Shown one piece after another: positions 33,526 to 41,460 of a DNA stretch of 64,000 bases (positions are counted from its first letter, which is position 1; the number at the start of each line of letters is the position of its first letter). A model generated the notes under the pieces. The model was given only the letters and a program-made list of their open reading frames with translations, did not search any database and was not told the DNA's origin. The DNA comes from Bacillota bacterium. GTDB lineage: Bacteria > Bacillota > Clostridia > Lachnospirales > Lachnospiraceae. The translations under genes and the position numbers were made by a program. The stretch lies in assembly GCA_023415635.1 (NCBI GenBank), contig JAEZJV010000051.1:124001-188000 (forward strand). Direction: 5' to 3'.

Positions 33526-34842
33526 ATGTCTTATTTTAACGTTGGAAAAGTCCAATATGAAGGACCTCAGAGCAAAAACCCGCTTGCATTCAAGTACTAC
33601 AATCCGGATGAAGTAGTTATGGGTAAAACCATGAAGGAGCAGCTTCGCTTTGCTATGTCATATTGGCATACATTGACCTACATGGGTAATGATCCTTTCG
33701 GTGGCCCCACAATGCATCGTGACTGGGATAACACAGAGGAAGCCATGAAGAAAGCGAAGGAAAGAGTTCATGCAGCATTTGAATTTATGGAGAAGATGCA
33801 GATTCCTTTCTTCTGTTTCCATGACCAGGACATTGCACCTAGAGCAGCTACTCTGGAAGAAACCAATAAAAGGTTAGATGAAATTGTTGCAGTGATTAAG
33901 GAAGAGATGGCTCGTACCGGAATTAAGTGCTTATGGGGAACTACCAATGCATTTAGTGATGACAGATTTGTACACGGTGCCGGAACCTCTTGTAACGCTA
34001 CTGTATTTGCTTATGCAGCAGCTCAGATTAAGAAGGCTATGGAAATCACCAAGGAATTAGGTGGTGTCAATTATGTATTCTGGGGTGGACGCGAAGGTTA
34101 TGAGACCTTACTCAACACCGACACCGGCCTGGAGCTTGATAACTTAGCAAGACTTCTGCAGATGGCTGTTGACTATGCTAAAGAAATCGGCTTCACAGGT
34201 CAGTTCTTAATAGAGCCTAAGCCGAAGGAGCCTACAAAGCACCAGTATGATTTTGATACAGCAACTGTACTTTCTTTCTTAAGAAAATATAATTTACAGG
34301 ATTACTTCAAGATGAATATTGAAGCAAACCATGCAACCTTAGCTCAGCATACCTTCCAGCATGAGCTTAATATGTCAAGAATCAATGGTGTACTCGGCAG
34401 TGTAGATGCCAACACCGGTGATCCGTTACTTGGCTGGGATACCGATCAATTCCCTACCAGCGTTTACGATACGACCTTAGCAATGTATGAAATTCTGTTA
34501 CAGGGCGGCTTAAACAAGGGTGGTCTGAACTTTGACTCCAAGGTTCGCCGTGCTTCCTTCCAGGATGATGATTTATTCTACGCTTACATTGCAGGTATGG
34601 ACGCTTTCGCAAAGGGCTTAAAGGTTGCAGCTAAGCTTCTTGAGGATGGTGTATTCGAGAACTTTAAGGCTGAGCGTTATGCTAGCTATCAGTCCGGTCT
34701 TGGTAAGGATATCGTGGAGGGTAAGGTTGGCTTTAAGGAGCTTGAAGCATATGTTCTGAAGAATGGCTCAACTCCTAATACCTCCGGCAGACAGGAAATG
34801 CTTGAAAGCATCTTAAACCAGTATATTCTGGAGACAAAATGA
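33526..34842 (+). CDS. xylA: Xylose isomerase
   Basis: Converts D-xylose to D-xylulose, the entry of xylose into the pentose phosphate pathway, with two divalent metals. I start at ATG 33526, eight bases after AGGAGG; the ATG at 33520 overlaps the site. The product is 438 residues, normal for the class II (long) type. The catalytic His99 and Asp102 lie in CFHDQDIAP. Trp in VFWGGREGYETLLNTD, EPKPKEPTKHQYDFDTAT and NIEANHATLA form the metal and sugar site. xylB, a xylose transporter and a xylR are not adjacent, so the gene is a solitary transcript with a strong terminator. Confidence 0.97.
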   Translation: MSYFNVGKVQYEGPQSKNPLAFKYYNPDEVVMGKTMKEQLRFAMSYWHTLTYMGNDPFGGPTMHRDWDNTEEAMKKAKERVHAAFEFMEKMQIPFFCFHDQDIAPRAATLEETNKRLDEIVAVIKEEMARTGIKCLWGTTNAFSDDRFVHGAGTSCNATVFAYAAAQIKKAMEITKELGGVNYVFWGGREGYETLLNTDTGLELDNLARLLQMAVDYAKEIGFTGQFLIEPKPKEPTKHQYDFDTATVLSFLRKYNLQDYFKMNIEANHATLAQHTFQHELNMSRINGVLGSVDANTGDPLLGWDTDQFPTSVYDTTLAMYEILLQGGLNKGGLNFDSKVRRASFQDDDLFYAYIAGMDAFAKGLKVAAKLLEDGVFENFKAERYASYQSGLGKDIVEGKVGFKELEAYVLKNGSTPNTSGRQEMLESILNQYILETK

Positions 34843-34895
34843 GAAGCGTAGTTGCGTAGTTGGTTATCACTTAAATCAGCCTATGCTATCATACA

Positions 34896-34937
34896 AAATC
34901 ACCTCAACCACCGTCATTTTGGTGGTTGAGGTGATTT
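34896..34937. terminator. Terminator after xylA
   Basis: AAATCACCTCAACCACC and GGTGGTTGAGGTGATTT form a 17-bp perfect stem followed by a T-run. The convergent M23 gene ends 42 bp further on, so the hairpin probably serves both. Confidence 0.9.
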
Positions 34938-34978
34938 TTTAGGTAAAATGCCTGCATAGCAAGTAATGAAGGTACCGG

Positions 34979-35896
34979 TTAGCTGATATATTGTTTTTCT
35001 ATGACAGCTGTGGCTGATTGTGGTGGGATTTGATTACTTACGGTCTGACCGCGGAGTATATAACTTTTTGATAGACCTTCAGCAGAGGGTATTGGCCGAG
35101 GATCTAATTCGGAATAGCCCGGAGTCGCCTCTGCAATTATCTGATCAAATTTCACTGGCAAGCCTGCCGAGGTAAAAAAGCTAACGCCATTCTGTAGTTG
35201 AAAGTGCAGATGGGGTTCGGAGCTATTACCGGAATTTCCACAAAGGGCAATGCATTGCCCGCGTTTTACCCGGTCGCCAGGCTTTACACGAAGGCTGCCT
35301 GGTTTCAGATGGGCAAGAAGACTATATTCTTCTTTGACATGACGAAGAAGAATATAATTTCCCCGAATATCGTGGGAAGAGCAGTCAACTTGACCATCTG
35401 TGGTTATCAAACTGTCAGGGTGTTCACAGGTGGCTTCGATTACTTCGCCATCTGCCGGGGCCAGTATTTCTTTGCCGTAACAGTAATAAGCATCAGGGGT
35501 GCTATCTGCTCCCGCATGGGTTTTGCCGGTTTCGTCAATGATCAGAAAATCATAGGCATAGCGCTGTGTCGGAATACTCCAGGAATGGGAGGAGGCTTTA
35601 TCTATACCGCCATTCACAACCGTCCAGGAACCATGAAAGGGAAGTGAGTATGTCGTCTCACTGATGTAATTTTCTGCATTCGGCAGATTAGCGCCGTAGC
35701 GGATCGGTATCACAAGCATACCCCAGAGCTGTGTGAGGCTTTGCACAAATACCGGAAAGTTATAAAAAATCACGACAAAACCTAAGAGCCAGAATAGCCA
35801 AAAAAAATCAAAAAGCTTATTATCAAGAAAAAGGGAAGGGATACCCAGTAACCCCAAATACTGTGCTTTACTGCAGAATTTAACAAATCGTTTCAT
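34979..35896 (-). CDS. Membrane-anchored M23 (LytM-type) peptidase
   Basis: A 305-residue protein with two N-terminal membrane helices (about 10-65) followed by an extracytoplasmic M23 domain. I start at 35896, seven bases after GGAGG. Zinc-site landmarks are YAYDFLIIDETG (about 115-126), SLLAHLKPGS (about 193-202), and GNSGNSSEPHLHFQLQNG (about 219-236), which carries the catalytic HxH. The first ligand position reads YAYD rather than the usual HxxxD, so metal binding should be checked. Such proteins cleave or bind peptidoglycan, or act as activators. It could be a cell-wall hydrolase or a sporulation-type M23 protein. Confidence 0.8.
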   Translation of the reverse strand: MKRFVKFCSKAQYLGLLGIPSLFLDNKLFDFFWLFWLLGFVVIFYNFPVFVQSLTQLWGMLVIPIRYGANLPNAENYISETTYSLPFHGSWTVVNGGIDKASSHSWSIPTQRYAYDFLIIDETGKTHAGADSTPDAYYCYGKEILAPADGEVIEATCEHPDSLITTDGQVDCSSHDIRGNYILLRHVKEEYSLLAHLKPGSLRVKPGDRVKRGQCIALCGNSGNSSEPHLHFQLQNGVSFFTSAGLPVKFDQIIAEATPGYSELDPRPIPSAEGLSKSYILRGQTVSNQIPPQSATAVIEKQYIS

Positions 35897-36059
35897 CTTT
35901 ACCTCCATTTTACCGATATACGGCGGCACAAAATATATTGAATGGAAGCTCATAACAAAATTCCATAACGAATTCTATAGATCGTTCGGCTTTCTCTTTG
36001 AGATCCTTCCAATATGATATAGTTTCGATTACAATAGGAAGAGATTTTTTTCGTAGTTC

Positions 36060-36263
36060 TTACTCCTCATGAAATGAGAATATATCCTCAACTGAGCAGG
36101 AAAAAATCCTGGCAATGTCCATAGCAAGCTTCAGTGAGGGATTATAGCGTCCCTTCTCAAGATTAATTATTGTTTCGCGTCGTACACCGACCAGTGCAGC
36201 AAGCTCGTCCTGTGTCATATTGAATTTTGCTCTGTATTCTCGCATTTTTGCTATAAGAATCAC
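36060..36263 (-). CDS. Small XRE-family regulator
   Basis: A 67-residue regulator made of a single helix-turn-helix: MREYRAKFNMTQDELAALVG and RRETIINLEKGRYNPSLKLA. GAGGTG is seven bases before the GTG start at 36263. Its start overlaps the stop of the upstream membrane gene by 4 bp (GTGA), so translation is coupled. Small XRE proteins next to a small membrane protein are a frequent pair in Firmicutes. The regulated target is unknown. Confidence 0.87.
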   Translation of the reverse strand: MILIAKMREYRAKFNMTQDELAALVGVRRETIINLEKGRYNPSLKLAMDIARIFSCSVEDIFSFHEE

Positions 36264-36604
36264 GCATTAACACCTCGCTGTTCCTTTAATTCGAATATAA
36301 GAAGTGCAAACGTGAAGCTAACTACAGAGGTGACAATATAGGAGGCTAGCACGATGCTTCCGGTAAAAAGGGCAGGGAATAATGTATGTAGTGTGACAGC
36401 AATACCCAGGACGGTCATTCCGGAAAAGAAGCCAATACTTGCAGAGCTTCTGACATTCTGAATAAACATCTCATCAGGTATTATAAAGAAGTATCGAATA
36501 TAATATGCGAAGCTAAAAAGCCCTGATAAAGGACGGTCCACAATTAATCCCAATACCCCAATTAGTGCAAGAAGTGATAACAAACCCAACTTATTAAATT
36601 TCAT
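36260..36604 (-). CDS. Small membrane protein paired with an XRE regulator
   Basis: A 114-residue protein with four hydrophobic segments: LGLLSLLALIGVLGLIV, a second aromatic segment at LFSFAYYIRYFF, IGFFSGMTVLGIAVTLHTLF, and a last long one near the C-terminus. Start ATG 36604 has GGAGAG upstream. It overlaps the XRE gene by 4 bp. I recognise no family by name. The genetic pairing suggests that it influences the activity of the regulator, or that the regulator controls its level. Confidence 0.72.
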   Translation of the reverse strand: MKFNKLGLLSLLALIGVLGLIVDRPLSGLFSFAYYIRYFFIIPDEMFIQNVRSSASIGFFSGMTVLGIAVTLHTLFPALFTGSIVLASYIVTSVVSFTFALLIFELKEQRGVNA

Positions 36605-36767
36605 AATACTCTCCTTGAATGTGATATATTTATAACACTTTGTTGAAAATATACCACTTTTGAGAGAGGTTGTCAATCACATATATTAATAAATATACAG
36701 CGAAATGCAGTTTTAGTAAGCAAGAAGTAACTTTTGTAGCACAAATACAGTTTGTTTTTAAAAAAAA

Positions 36768-36796
36768 GCCTTTGCAATATAAGTAATTGCAAAGGC
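36768..36796 (-). terminator. Terminator after ferritin
   Basis: GCCTTTGCAAT (36768-36778) pairs with ATTGCAAAGGC (36786-36796). On the minus strand a long T-run follows, which fits the end of the ferritin gene. Confidence 0.8.
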
Positions 36797-36838
36797 CAAG
36801 GATAAATAGATTCTTTTATTGTGCTGTTATATCATGAT

Positions 36839-37351
36839 TTATAATACCAGGCTAGGAGGGGCGTACATTCTTGCCTTCATCTCACTGTCAAGAAGGTAAA
36901 GTCCCTTTGAATCACCTGCAAATAAATCATATTTTTTTACGTTATCATCAGCATTTTTTTCCTCTTCCACCTGCTCCTTCAGGAACCAGTCCAAAAACTG
37001 CATGGTCTTGAAATCCTTTACCTGATAAGCTACGTCATAGATATTATTAATCGAAGCGGTAACCGTTTTCTCATGCTCATAGGCCAGCACAAGAGGATCG
37101 CGGAAACTGGAATAGCTTTGATTCGGAGCGTCAATGGCGTCCAGCTTTACGACTTCTCCATTGTCTAAGATAAACTGGCGAAACAGAAGAGCATGATCTC
37201 TTTCCTCTTGCATCTGAACAAAGAACCAGTTTTCGAAGCCAGCTAAACTGTTGTCAGAGTAATAATTAGCCATATCCATGTAAAGATAAGCGGAATAGAA
37301 TTCTTTCGTAATTTGTTCATTGAGTAATTTGGCAACTTCTTTATTTAACAT
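36839..37351 (-). CDS. Ferritin
   Basis: A 170-residue non-haem ferritin that stores iron and limits oxidative damage. The ATG at 37351 has GGAAGG upstream. Ferroxidase ligands are visible in EQITKEFYSAYLYMDMA near 15, QEERDHALLFRQF near 50, and LKEQVEEEKNADD near 128. The four-helix-bundle pattern is regular and the length is standard for bacterial FtnA. It is followed on the other strand side by ferredoxin and rubredoxin genes, an iron and redox neighbourhood. Confidence 0.94.
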   Translation of the reverse strand: MLNKEVAKLLNEQITKEFYSAYLYMDMANYYSDNSLAGFENWFFVQMQEERDHALLFRQFILDNGEVVKLDAIDAPNQSYSSFRDPLVLAYEHEKTVTASINNIYDVAYQVKDFKTMQFLDWFLKEQVEEEKNADDNVKKYDLFAGDSKGLYLLDSEMKARMYAPPSLVL

Positions 37352-37379
37352 ATGCAACCTTCCTTTCTAAGGTATGTAA

Positions 37380-37571
37380 TTAATCTTCGATAAATATAAC
37401 AGATACCGGGCAGCCTGCCTCGGCATCCTTCGCTGCGATTTCCGCTTCCTTCGGAACAGGAGAGGTATAAGCCTCAGCCAATCCCTCTGCATCCATACGA
37501 AAAACAGCGGGGCAGGTATCAGAGCACAGACCGCAGCCGATACAACCATTACGTTCAACATATGCCTTCAT
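37380..37571 (-). CDS. Ferredoxin, single [4Fe-4S] type
   Basis: A 63-residue electron carrier. CIGCGLCSDTCP near 10-21 supplies most of the ligands of one [4Fe-4S] cluster and a lone GCPVSVI near the C-terminus supplies the last, as in monocluster ferredoxins. GGAGG precedes the ATG at 37571. It lies just upstream of ferritin in the same direction (28 bp), so the two are probably co-transcribed. Confidence 0.9.
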   Translation of the reverse strand: MKAYVERNGCIGCGLCSDTCPAVFRMDAEGLAEAYTSPVPKEAEIAAKDAEAGCPVSVIFIED

Positions 37572-37780
37572 TAGAGTACCTCCATTCATCCAGATTATAC
37601 ATGTTCTTGAGTCTTTTCGTAATTAATTTGGTAACAGCTTCATTATAGCATACTAAGCAGCATTTGTAATAGATAATTTTGCATTTCTATGTTGATATTT
37701 CCATATTGTGAAATTTTTTTTTTTATGGTATAAATAATTATGTAGCGACGAATCAAATAATAAGCAGATGGAGGTATAAT

Positions 37781-37939
37781 ATGAAAAAATATGAATGTAC
37801 AGCATGCGGTTATATCTATGACGAAGCTTTAGGTGATCCTGACAGTGGAATTGCTCCCGGAACCAAATGGGAAGATATTCCTGAGGATTGGGTTTGTCCG
37901 GTATGCGGTGTAGGCAAGGATGCTTTCGAAGAAGTATAA
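37781..37939 (+). CDS. Rubredoxin
   Basis: A 52-residue iron electron carrier, too small to be listed by routine length cut-offs. ECTACGYIYDEALGDPDSG and EDWVCPVCGVGKDAFEE carry the two CxxC knuckles that bind one iron, with the usual Gly and aromatic residues. GGAGG lies seven bases before the ATG at 37781. It is divergent from the ferredoxin-ferritin pair and has its own terminator. In anaerobes rubredoxin typically passes electrons to rubrerythrin, superoxide reductase or flavodiiron proteins; none is adjacent. Confidence 0.97.
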   Translation: MKKYECTACGYIYDEALGDPDSGIAPGTKWEDIPEDWVCPVCGVGKDAFEEV

Positions 37940-37951
37940 TCACGACTCAGC

Positions 37952-38005
37952 AGGCTGTCTTAGCAGCTGCTCCTGGTAACATGGAGCCTGCTAAGACAGC
38001 TTTTT
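37952..38005 (+). terminator. Terminator after rubredoxin
   Basis: AGCTGTCTTAGCAG-type arms (about 37952-37966 and 37988-38001) form a long stem, extended by GCTCC/GGAGC. TTTTT follows at 38001-38005. Confidence 0.8.
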
Positions 38006-38056
38006 GTTGTTGTATTATGTATTTGTACCCAAAAGGATTCAAGGGATAGGAAAGGT

Positions 38057-38824
38057 ATGGTTAGTAAGATGAATCAGTTTTCGAGAACCGAGCTTCTGCT
38101 TGGAGCAGAAGCCATAGATAGATTAAAGAACTCAAGGGTTGCCGTATTCGGTATCGGCGGAGTGGGCGGCTATACAGTGGAGGCCCTTGCCAGAAGCGGA
38201 GTCGGTAATCTGGATATCATCGATGACGATAAGGTATGCCTTACCAATATCAACCGCCAGCTTATTGCCTCCATGAAGACCATCGGTAAATATAAGGTAG
38301 AGGTAATGAAGGAACGCATTCTTGAAATCAATCCGAAAGCAACGGTGACAACGCATCAATGCTTTTATTCTCCTGAGAATGCAGATCAATTTGATTTTTC
38401 ACAATATGATTATATTGTTGATGCAATAGACACGGTATCTGCCAAAATAGAACTGGTGCTCAGAGCACAGCAGAAGAACATTCCGATCATCAGCTGTATG
38501 GGAGCCGGTAATAAGCTTGATCCCACCAGGTTTGAAGTAACCGATCTCTTTAAAACCTCCATGTGCCCGTTGGCAAAGGTAATGCGAAGAGAGCTGAAAG
38601 CCAGAGGAGTAAATAAGCTGAAGGTTGTTTATTCAAGGGAACCGGTGAGAAAGCCGTTGGAGGACCAGTCCACCAGCTGTAGGAGCAATTGTGTCTGCCC
38701 ACCCGGAACACAAAGGAAATGTACAGTTAAGCGTCAGATTCCAGGGAGTATTGCCTTTGTTCCTTCTGTAGCGGGCTTAATTCTGGCTGGAGAGGTTATC
38801 AAGGATATAACCGGTATCCGATGA
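38057..38824 (+). CDS. tcdA: tRNA threonylcarbamoyladenosine dehydratase
   Basis: A 255-residue E1-like (ThiF/MoeB superfamily) enzyme that cyclises t6A37 in tRNAs to ct6A. The ATP-binding motif is VFGIGGVGGYTVEALARSGVG near 30-50; the nucleotide Arg and Asp lie in DDDKVCLTNINRQLIA. Catalytic-region residues are in CMGAGNKLDPTRFEVTDL, and the C-terminal CVCPPGTQRKC insert is typical of the Firmicute form. AGGAAAGG-like sequence precedes ATG 38057. The gene is monocistronic. The alternative is a related sulfur-carrier activating enzyme, but no thiamine or molybdopterin genes are near. Confidence 0.93.
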   Translation: MVSKMNQFSRTELLLGAEAIDRLKNSRVAVFGIGGVGGYTVEALARSGVGNLDIIDDDKVCLTNINRQLIASMKTIGKYKVEVMKERILEINPKATVTTHQCFYSPENADQFDFSQYDYIVDAIDTVSAKIELVLRAQQKNIPIISCMGAGNKLDPTRFEVTDLFKTSMCPLAKVMRRELKARGVNKLKVVYSREPVRKPLEDQSTSCRSNCVCPPGTQRKCTVKRQIPGSIAFVPSVAGLILAGEVIKDITGIR

Positions 38825-38917
38825 ATAGACCATTGGCGCTCCAATTTCAGGTATTTTATCGATGCCTGCAGACATTCCTTTATCTCTCGATATATATTGA
38901 GAAAGGGGATTTGTGAC

Positions 38918-38940
38918 ACTGTCCTTCGGGGCAGTTTTTT
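38918..38940 (+). terminator. Terminator after tcdA
   Basis: ACTGTCC pairs with GGGCAGT through a TTCG loop, then TTTTTT. A short, stable intrinsic terminator about 95 bp past the stop. Confidence 0.82.
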
Positions 38941-39147
38941 ATTGGAAATATACATACATTTATAGGCTTATTAAATATTAGGAGATCATGGAAAGGATAG
39001 GGGTATAAGCAGTATAAGTCCATGGCTTATGCTTGGTTTCGAGCCTAGAGTTTGATTCACTAAAAACTCCCTTTATCATATGATAGAAGTAAAGTGTGAT
39101 TCGGTGTTATATCCAACAACTTTTATTTCTAAAATGGAGGATGATAT
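38941..39147. other. Leader of the exopolysaccharide module
   Basis: About 200 bp between the tcdA terminator and the kinase gene. I see no small gene, tRNA or riboswitch that I can name, only the GGAGG at 39137-39141 that serves the kinase. Promoter elements are not clear. Confidence 0.45.
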
Positions 39148-40548
39148 ATGGAGTTTTCTTTCATAGAGCTGCTTACTTTTATTTTTAAGAGAAGGATGTT
39201 CATTGTTATTGGAACAATAATAGGCCTATCAGCTTTCTTTGTGTTCAATAAATATATTGAAGATCCTACTTATACTGCAGCAGTGCAGCTTTATGTCAAT
39301 GCAAATACCACAGAAACCTCTGCAGACTTAAATTCTTTATATTATGCGCAGAAGGTGGTTACAACCTATATCAATTTTTTGCAGACGAATACCTTTTATA
39401 AAAAGGTGATAGAAGAAAGCGGGTTGCAATATGAACCGGAGCAGCTAAGGAAAATGACTCAGATTAATACAATTAATGACACAGAAATATTCCAAATCAG
39501 TGTTGTATCACATAATCCAAATGCTTCCTATCGATTGGCCATAACAATGCAAAATGTTGCACCAAACTTAATAAAAAGCATTTTGAATACAGCACAAATC
39601 AGTGTAGTTGATCCCGTTGTCTATCCGGTGGAGCCCTCCGGTCCGAATATTTGGTTTAATACGGTGATTGGAGGGATACTTGGATTGTTCCTATCGATAT
39701 TCACAGCTTTATTATGGGATATGGTAAATAATAATGTGAAAAATCAGGAGGATTTGAAAAAGAAATACGATTTTCCGATATTAAGTACCATACCAAATTT
39801 TAGTTCCCAAGGCAAAAGGCTTCTTTCTTATGTCAGTAAAATACCATTCATAAAAAAGTACCTGGGAACTAAGAGTATTAAGAATAATATCAATGATGAA
39901 ACAAGTTTTTTTATTGTTGAAGCCTTTAATTCCTTAAGAACAAATTTACGGTTTTTACTACGTCATGACGGATGTAAAAAAATTATAATTACAAGTCCAA
40001 GTCCTGAGGAAGGAAAAAGTACAGTCAGTGCCAATCTTGCGAAGTCGCTTGCTCAAATCGGTTCCAGAGTACTGCTTCTGGATTGTGATTTGAGAAAGGG
40101 GACATTGCATAGCTTTTTTGGTGTGAAAAGTACACCCGGCATCAGTGACGTCTTATCAGGAATGCTTACAGAAAAGGAGGCTCTTCAAAATACTTCCTAT
40201 GACAACTTGCAGATTATGTCAATGGGCTGTGTCCCGCCCAATTCCGCGGAGCTATTGGGAAGTAAACAGATGGAGGAGCTGTTGAAATACTTTGAAAAGC
40301 AATATAATTATATCATTATCGATACACCTCCTGTTAATATGGTGTCCGATGTGTTCAGCTTAGTTAAGATAGTGAATGGGATTATTATGGTTGTCCGGGA
40401 AGGAAGCACCTCACATTCCAGTCTCAGTAATGCTGTAGCCAAATTCAAGTTCTCAGAGGCTAATATTTTAGGCTTTGTATTAAACGCCTTTTCCTATCAG
40501 GAGGGGATTAAGAAACAAAAATATGGCTATTATAGCAAGAATCGGTGA
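39148..40548 (+). CDS. Fused Wzz-type chain-length protein and BY-kinase
   Basis: A 466-residue protein that combines a Wzz/CpsC membrane adaptor (residues about 1-190) with a CpsD-type bacterial tyrosine kinase (about 240-466). Helices at about 16-34 and 170-192 bound the extracytoplasmic Wzz loop. The kinase has a Walker A SPSPEEGKST near 282, Walker A' LLLDCDLRKG near 309 and Walker B IIIDTPP near 392. In most Firmicutes the two halves are separate genes; the fused form is the usual proteobacterial layout. The C-terminal tyrosine cluster is short (YGYYSKNR). Its phosphorylation state controls polysaccharide export and chain length. GGAGG is seven bases upstream, and the phosphatase gene overlaps its stop. 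Confidence 0.92.
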   Translation: MEFSFIELLTFIFKRRMFIVIGTIIGLSAFFVFNKYIEDPTYTAAVQLYVNANTTETSADLNSLYYAQKVVTTYINFLQTNTFYKKVIEESGLQYEPEQLRKMTQINTINDTEIFQISVVSHNPNASYRLAITMQNVAPNLIKSILNTAQISVVDPVVYPVEPSGPNIWFNTVIGGILGLFLSIFTALLWDMVNNNVKNQEDLKKKYDFPILSTIPNFSSQGKRLLSYVSKIPFIKKYLGTKSIKNNINDETSFFIVEAFNSLRTNLRFLLRHDGCKKIIITSPSPEEGKSTVSANLAKSLAQIGSRVLLLDCDLRKGTLHSFFGVKSTPGISDVLSGMLTEKEALQNTSYDNLQIMSMGCVPPNSAELLGSKQMEELLKYFEKQYNYIIIDTPPVNMVSDVFSLVKIVNGIIMVVREGSTSHSSLSNAVAKFKFSEANILGFVLNAFSYQEGIKKQKYGYYSKNR

Positions 40549-41273
40549 TGAATATGATCGATCTTCATACCCACCTTTTACCATGCATCGATGACGGAGC
40601 AGCTTCCTTTGAAGAAGCAACAAGATTGATTCATGATCTTTTAAGGCAAGGTGTTGAAGTGGCTGTATGCACTCCCCATTTTGATCCTTCACAACTTACC
40701 TTAGATGATTTTTTGGGTAAAAGAACAGCAGCCATGGAGCTGATGAAAGCTTCGGGAATTCGCTTGATTTCAGGCAGTGAGATATCATATCATGATTATT
40801 TATTTCATTATACAGATATCAGCCAATTATGTATAGAAAATACAAAATATCTATTGCTGGAGCTACCCGAAAGAAAGCAATGGGGCAAGGAGGTGTTTTA
40901 TTATATAGAGCATTTAATCAATTATTATGGAGTCATTCCGATCATCGCACATATTGAAAGATACAGGGCTGTAAGAAAGAAAAAAAATATAATTCCTGTG
41001 CTGATGGCAGCAGGCTGTATGATACAGCTAAATGCAGCTTTTGTCGTTGATAGGAAAACAAGACGCAGGGCTTTCCTATACCTAAAGAAGGGGTATATTG
41101 ATGTTTTGGCCAGTGATTGTCATAATCCGATTAAACGCCCGCCAAGAATTTCCAAAGCCTATGAGATAATTCGTAACGGCTTTGGAAATGCTTTCTGTGA
41201 GCATTTAATGAATAATAGCAGGAAGATTATTGACGGGGAAATAATCAGGGGAAAGGTTCATTATTTATTCTGA
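40548..41273 (+). CDS. PHP-family protein-tyrosine phosphatase (CpsB/CapC type)
   Basis: A manganese-dependent phosphatase that removes phosphate from the BY-kinase. MIDLHTHLLPCIDDGA near 4-19 and CTPHFDP near 43 supply the metal-binding histidines. PIIAHIERYRAVRKK near 140 and VLASDCHNPIKRPPR near 190 complete the PHP active site. The start at ATG 40548 overlaps the TGA of the kinase gene, a translational-coupling arrangement; a GTG at 40545 is possible but less likely. Length about 241 residues is standard. With the kinase it forms a phosphorylation cycle that regulates capsule or exopolysaccharide. Confidence 0.93.
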   Translation: MNMIDLHTHLLPCIDDGAASFEEATRLIHDLLRQGVEVAVCTPHFDPSQLTLDDFLGKRTAAMELMKASGIRLISGSEISYHDYLFHYTDISQLCIENTKYLLLELPERKQWGKEVFYYIEHLINYYGVIPIIAHIERYRAVRKKKNIIPVLMAAGCMIQLNAAFVVDRKTRRRAFLYLKKGYIDVLASDCHNPIKRPPRISKAYEIIRNGFGNAFCEHLMNNSRKIIDGEIIRGKVHYLF

Positions 41274-41460
41274 TAGCCTGAGCTACAAGGACTAAGGATA
41301 GAGCTTAAAGTATGCTTGGTTGAATTAGTATTCCAATTTTTGTGGGAATTTGATATGGTTGGTAAAAGAAAAAGTGACAAAAATCGAGCCTTTCGAATAT
41401 ATTATTTATGAATTCACTGTATATGACAGTTTATCGCAAAAGGAGGCTGAGATAAGTTCC

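Noticed and set aside
38821..38916. A 31-codon frame overlapping the tcdA stop codon
   Set aside because: Start overlaps tcdA but no ribosome site is present and the product has no recognisable character.
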